DNA of 64,000 nucleotides from NCBI RefSeq assembly GCF_004342585.1, contig NZ_SLZQ01000006.1, forward strand, positions 1-64,000, in the 5' to 3' direction. Position numbers and translations under genes: made by a program. Position 1 is the first letter of the stretch; each line of letters opens with the position of its first letter. A model generated the notes under the pieces. The model was not told where the DNA came from, ran no database searches, and saw only the letters and a list, made by a program, of their open reading frames with translations. This document shows positions 63,449 to 64,000 of the stretch, in pieces. This stretch comes from Paucimonas lemoignei. Its GTDB lineage: Bacteria; Pseudomonadota; Gammaproteobacteria; Burkholderiales; Burkholderiaceae_D.

Positions 63449-63537
63449 TATTGAGTTATGTATATGATTTATATAAGAATATTATTATTGGAAGGGCGAT
63501 TTGTTGCATGCATTGTAAATAAATTCGACATGTTTAT

Positions 63538-63553
63538 TTCGAAATATTTCGAA
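63538..63553. promoter_or_regulatory. 16-bp perfect palindrome, candidate activator site
   Basis: TTCGAAATATTTCGAA reads the same on both strands. It lies about 90-105 bp upstream of the sigma-54 promoter, where enhancer-binding activators usually bind. The rest of the 63387-63828 gap is AT-rich and holds no convincing gene; it also contains the terminator at 63724-63750. Confidence 0.45.
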
Positions 63554-63723
63554 TAGGTACTTACGAAGATGAACTCGTGATGGTAAGGCCTAGGCTACAG
63601 GAAGAGGGGCGTGTGAAGCATTAGGAACTTGCGGCCTTAATGAAATTACGGATAGGAAAATAGCATGAGGTTTGCATTCTCAAGCATTCCAATGGTTTAC
63701 GTATCCAGTGCTGGCAAAATATA

Positions 63724-63750
63724 AAAGCCACCTGGTAACCAGATGGCTTT
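63724..63750 (-). terminator. Terminator of the minus-strand phosphatase gene
   Basis: AAAGCCACCTGG (63724-63735) pairs with CCAGATGGCTTT (63739-63750) with one wobble pair. On the minus strand the stem is followed by TTTTATATTTT, so it serves the gene at 63829-64000. Confidence 0.7.
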
Positions 63751-63828
63751 CTCATTATCGATCCGGGAATAGAAGAATTGTCCATGACATGGACTGATCG
63801 AACAAAAGCAAGGATCTAATGAAAGCGC

Positions 63829-64000
63829 TTATTGCGGAAGGGCCAATTCCAGCAACTGACCCGGCTGAGCGATCAACACGTCCGCTTCCCAGCTTACCGG
63901 GTCGGTATTGCCGCAATACCCCCAGCCGGCGCCAATCGTCGCCATGCCGGCGGCGCGTCCAGCCTGGATATCGCGCAGATCGTCACCGACATACCAGCAT
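63829..64000 (-). CDS. gph: HAD-superfamily hydrolase (phosphoglycolate phosphatase-like), C-terminal fragment
   Basis: The last 56 codons and the TAA stop are present; the 5' part is outside the window. The visible sequence begins WYVGDDLRDIQAGRAAGMAT and continues IGAGWGYCGNTDPVSWEADV. GDDLRDI is HAD motif IV with its acidic pair, and GWGYCG is typical of Gph-type phosphatases, which remove phosphate from 2-phosphoglycolate. The precise substrate cannot be settled from this fragment. Confidence 0.85.
   Translation of the reverse strand, partial: CWYVGDDLRDIQAGRAAGMATIGAGWGYCGNTDPVSWEADVLIAQPGQLLELALPQ

Noticed and set aside
1-64000. rRNA genes, classical tRNA genes, insertion sequences, prophage or CRISPR arrays
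   Set aside because: All gaps between genes were read for clover-leaf, transposase or repeat patterns; only tmRNA was found.

Overview
The window looks like a chromosome segment of a betaproteobacterium, most likely of the Oxalobacteraceae (Herminiimonas/Collimonas/Janthinobacterium type). The evidence is GC-rich coding DNA, the rpsP-rimM-trmD-rplS operon, a one-piece tmRNA whose tag ends ANDNSYALAA, a Burkholderiales-style type IV pilus minor-pilin cluster, and parts of a PEP-CTERM/exosortase system. The family assignment is an inference from content; no database comparison was made.

Layout. 1-2.2 kb: end of etfA and a long acyl-CoA dehydrogenase. 2.3-5.4 kb: two small proteins, then an ammonium transporter (amt) with a translationally coupled unknown gene and a TM2-type membrane protein on the minus strand. 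5.6-7.9 kb: ribosomal protein / tRNA-modification operon with promoter and terminator. 8-13.3 kb: Nudix CoA-pyrophosphatase, CobD/CbiB-like protein, DUF3579 protein and a CHASE-PAS-GGDEF-EAL protein. 13.4-22.1 kb: a more AT-rich pilus cluster (pilE, fimT-like, pilV, pilW, pilX, pilY1 and a TonB-like gene). 22.1-30.6 kb: fumC, an exonuclease/GIY-YIG fusion, corA, a GNAT protein and the large TPR lipoprotein PrsT. 30.9-38.8 kb: a divergent leucine/isovalerate degradation locus (TetR regulator and acyl-CoA synthetase on the minus strand; methylcrotonyl-CoA carboxylase, methylglutaconyl-CoA hydratase and HMG-CoA lyase on the plus strand). 38.8-48.5 kb: zinc alcohol dehydrogenase, Ldh-family oxidoreductase, putA, PAP2 phosphatase and dgkA, cyanase, atoE. 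48.5-49.5 kb: a kilobase without a convincing gene. 49.5-61.8 kb: a two-gene operon encoding a 2752-residue DUF11/SdrD-B repeat protein with an OmpA-like tail and a 1332-residue predicted outer-membrane barrel protein. 61.8-64 kb: a dense hairpin element, tmRNA, a PEP-CTERM protein and the end of a phosphoglycolate-phosphatase-like gene.

Regulation read from the sequence. Four -24/-12 (sigma-54) promoter candidates with exact GG-N10-GC spacing lie before amt, cynS, the giant surface-protein operon and the PEP-CTERM gene. Two of these genes handle ammonium or cyanate nitrogen and two encode envelope or surface products. Three GTTGCA boxes, the known PutA operator core, lie upstream of putA. 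A 21-bp element occurs twice between the TetR gene and the leucine operon. The most novel-looking parts are the giant repeat protein with its coupled barrel, the hairpin cluster behind it, and the shared sigma-54 control.
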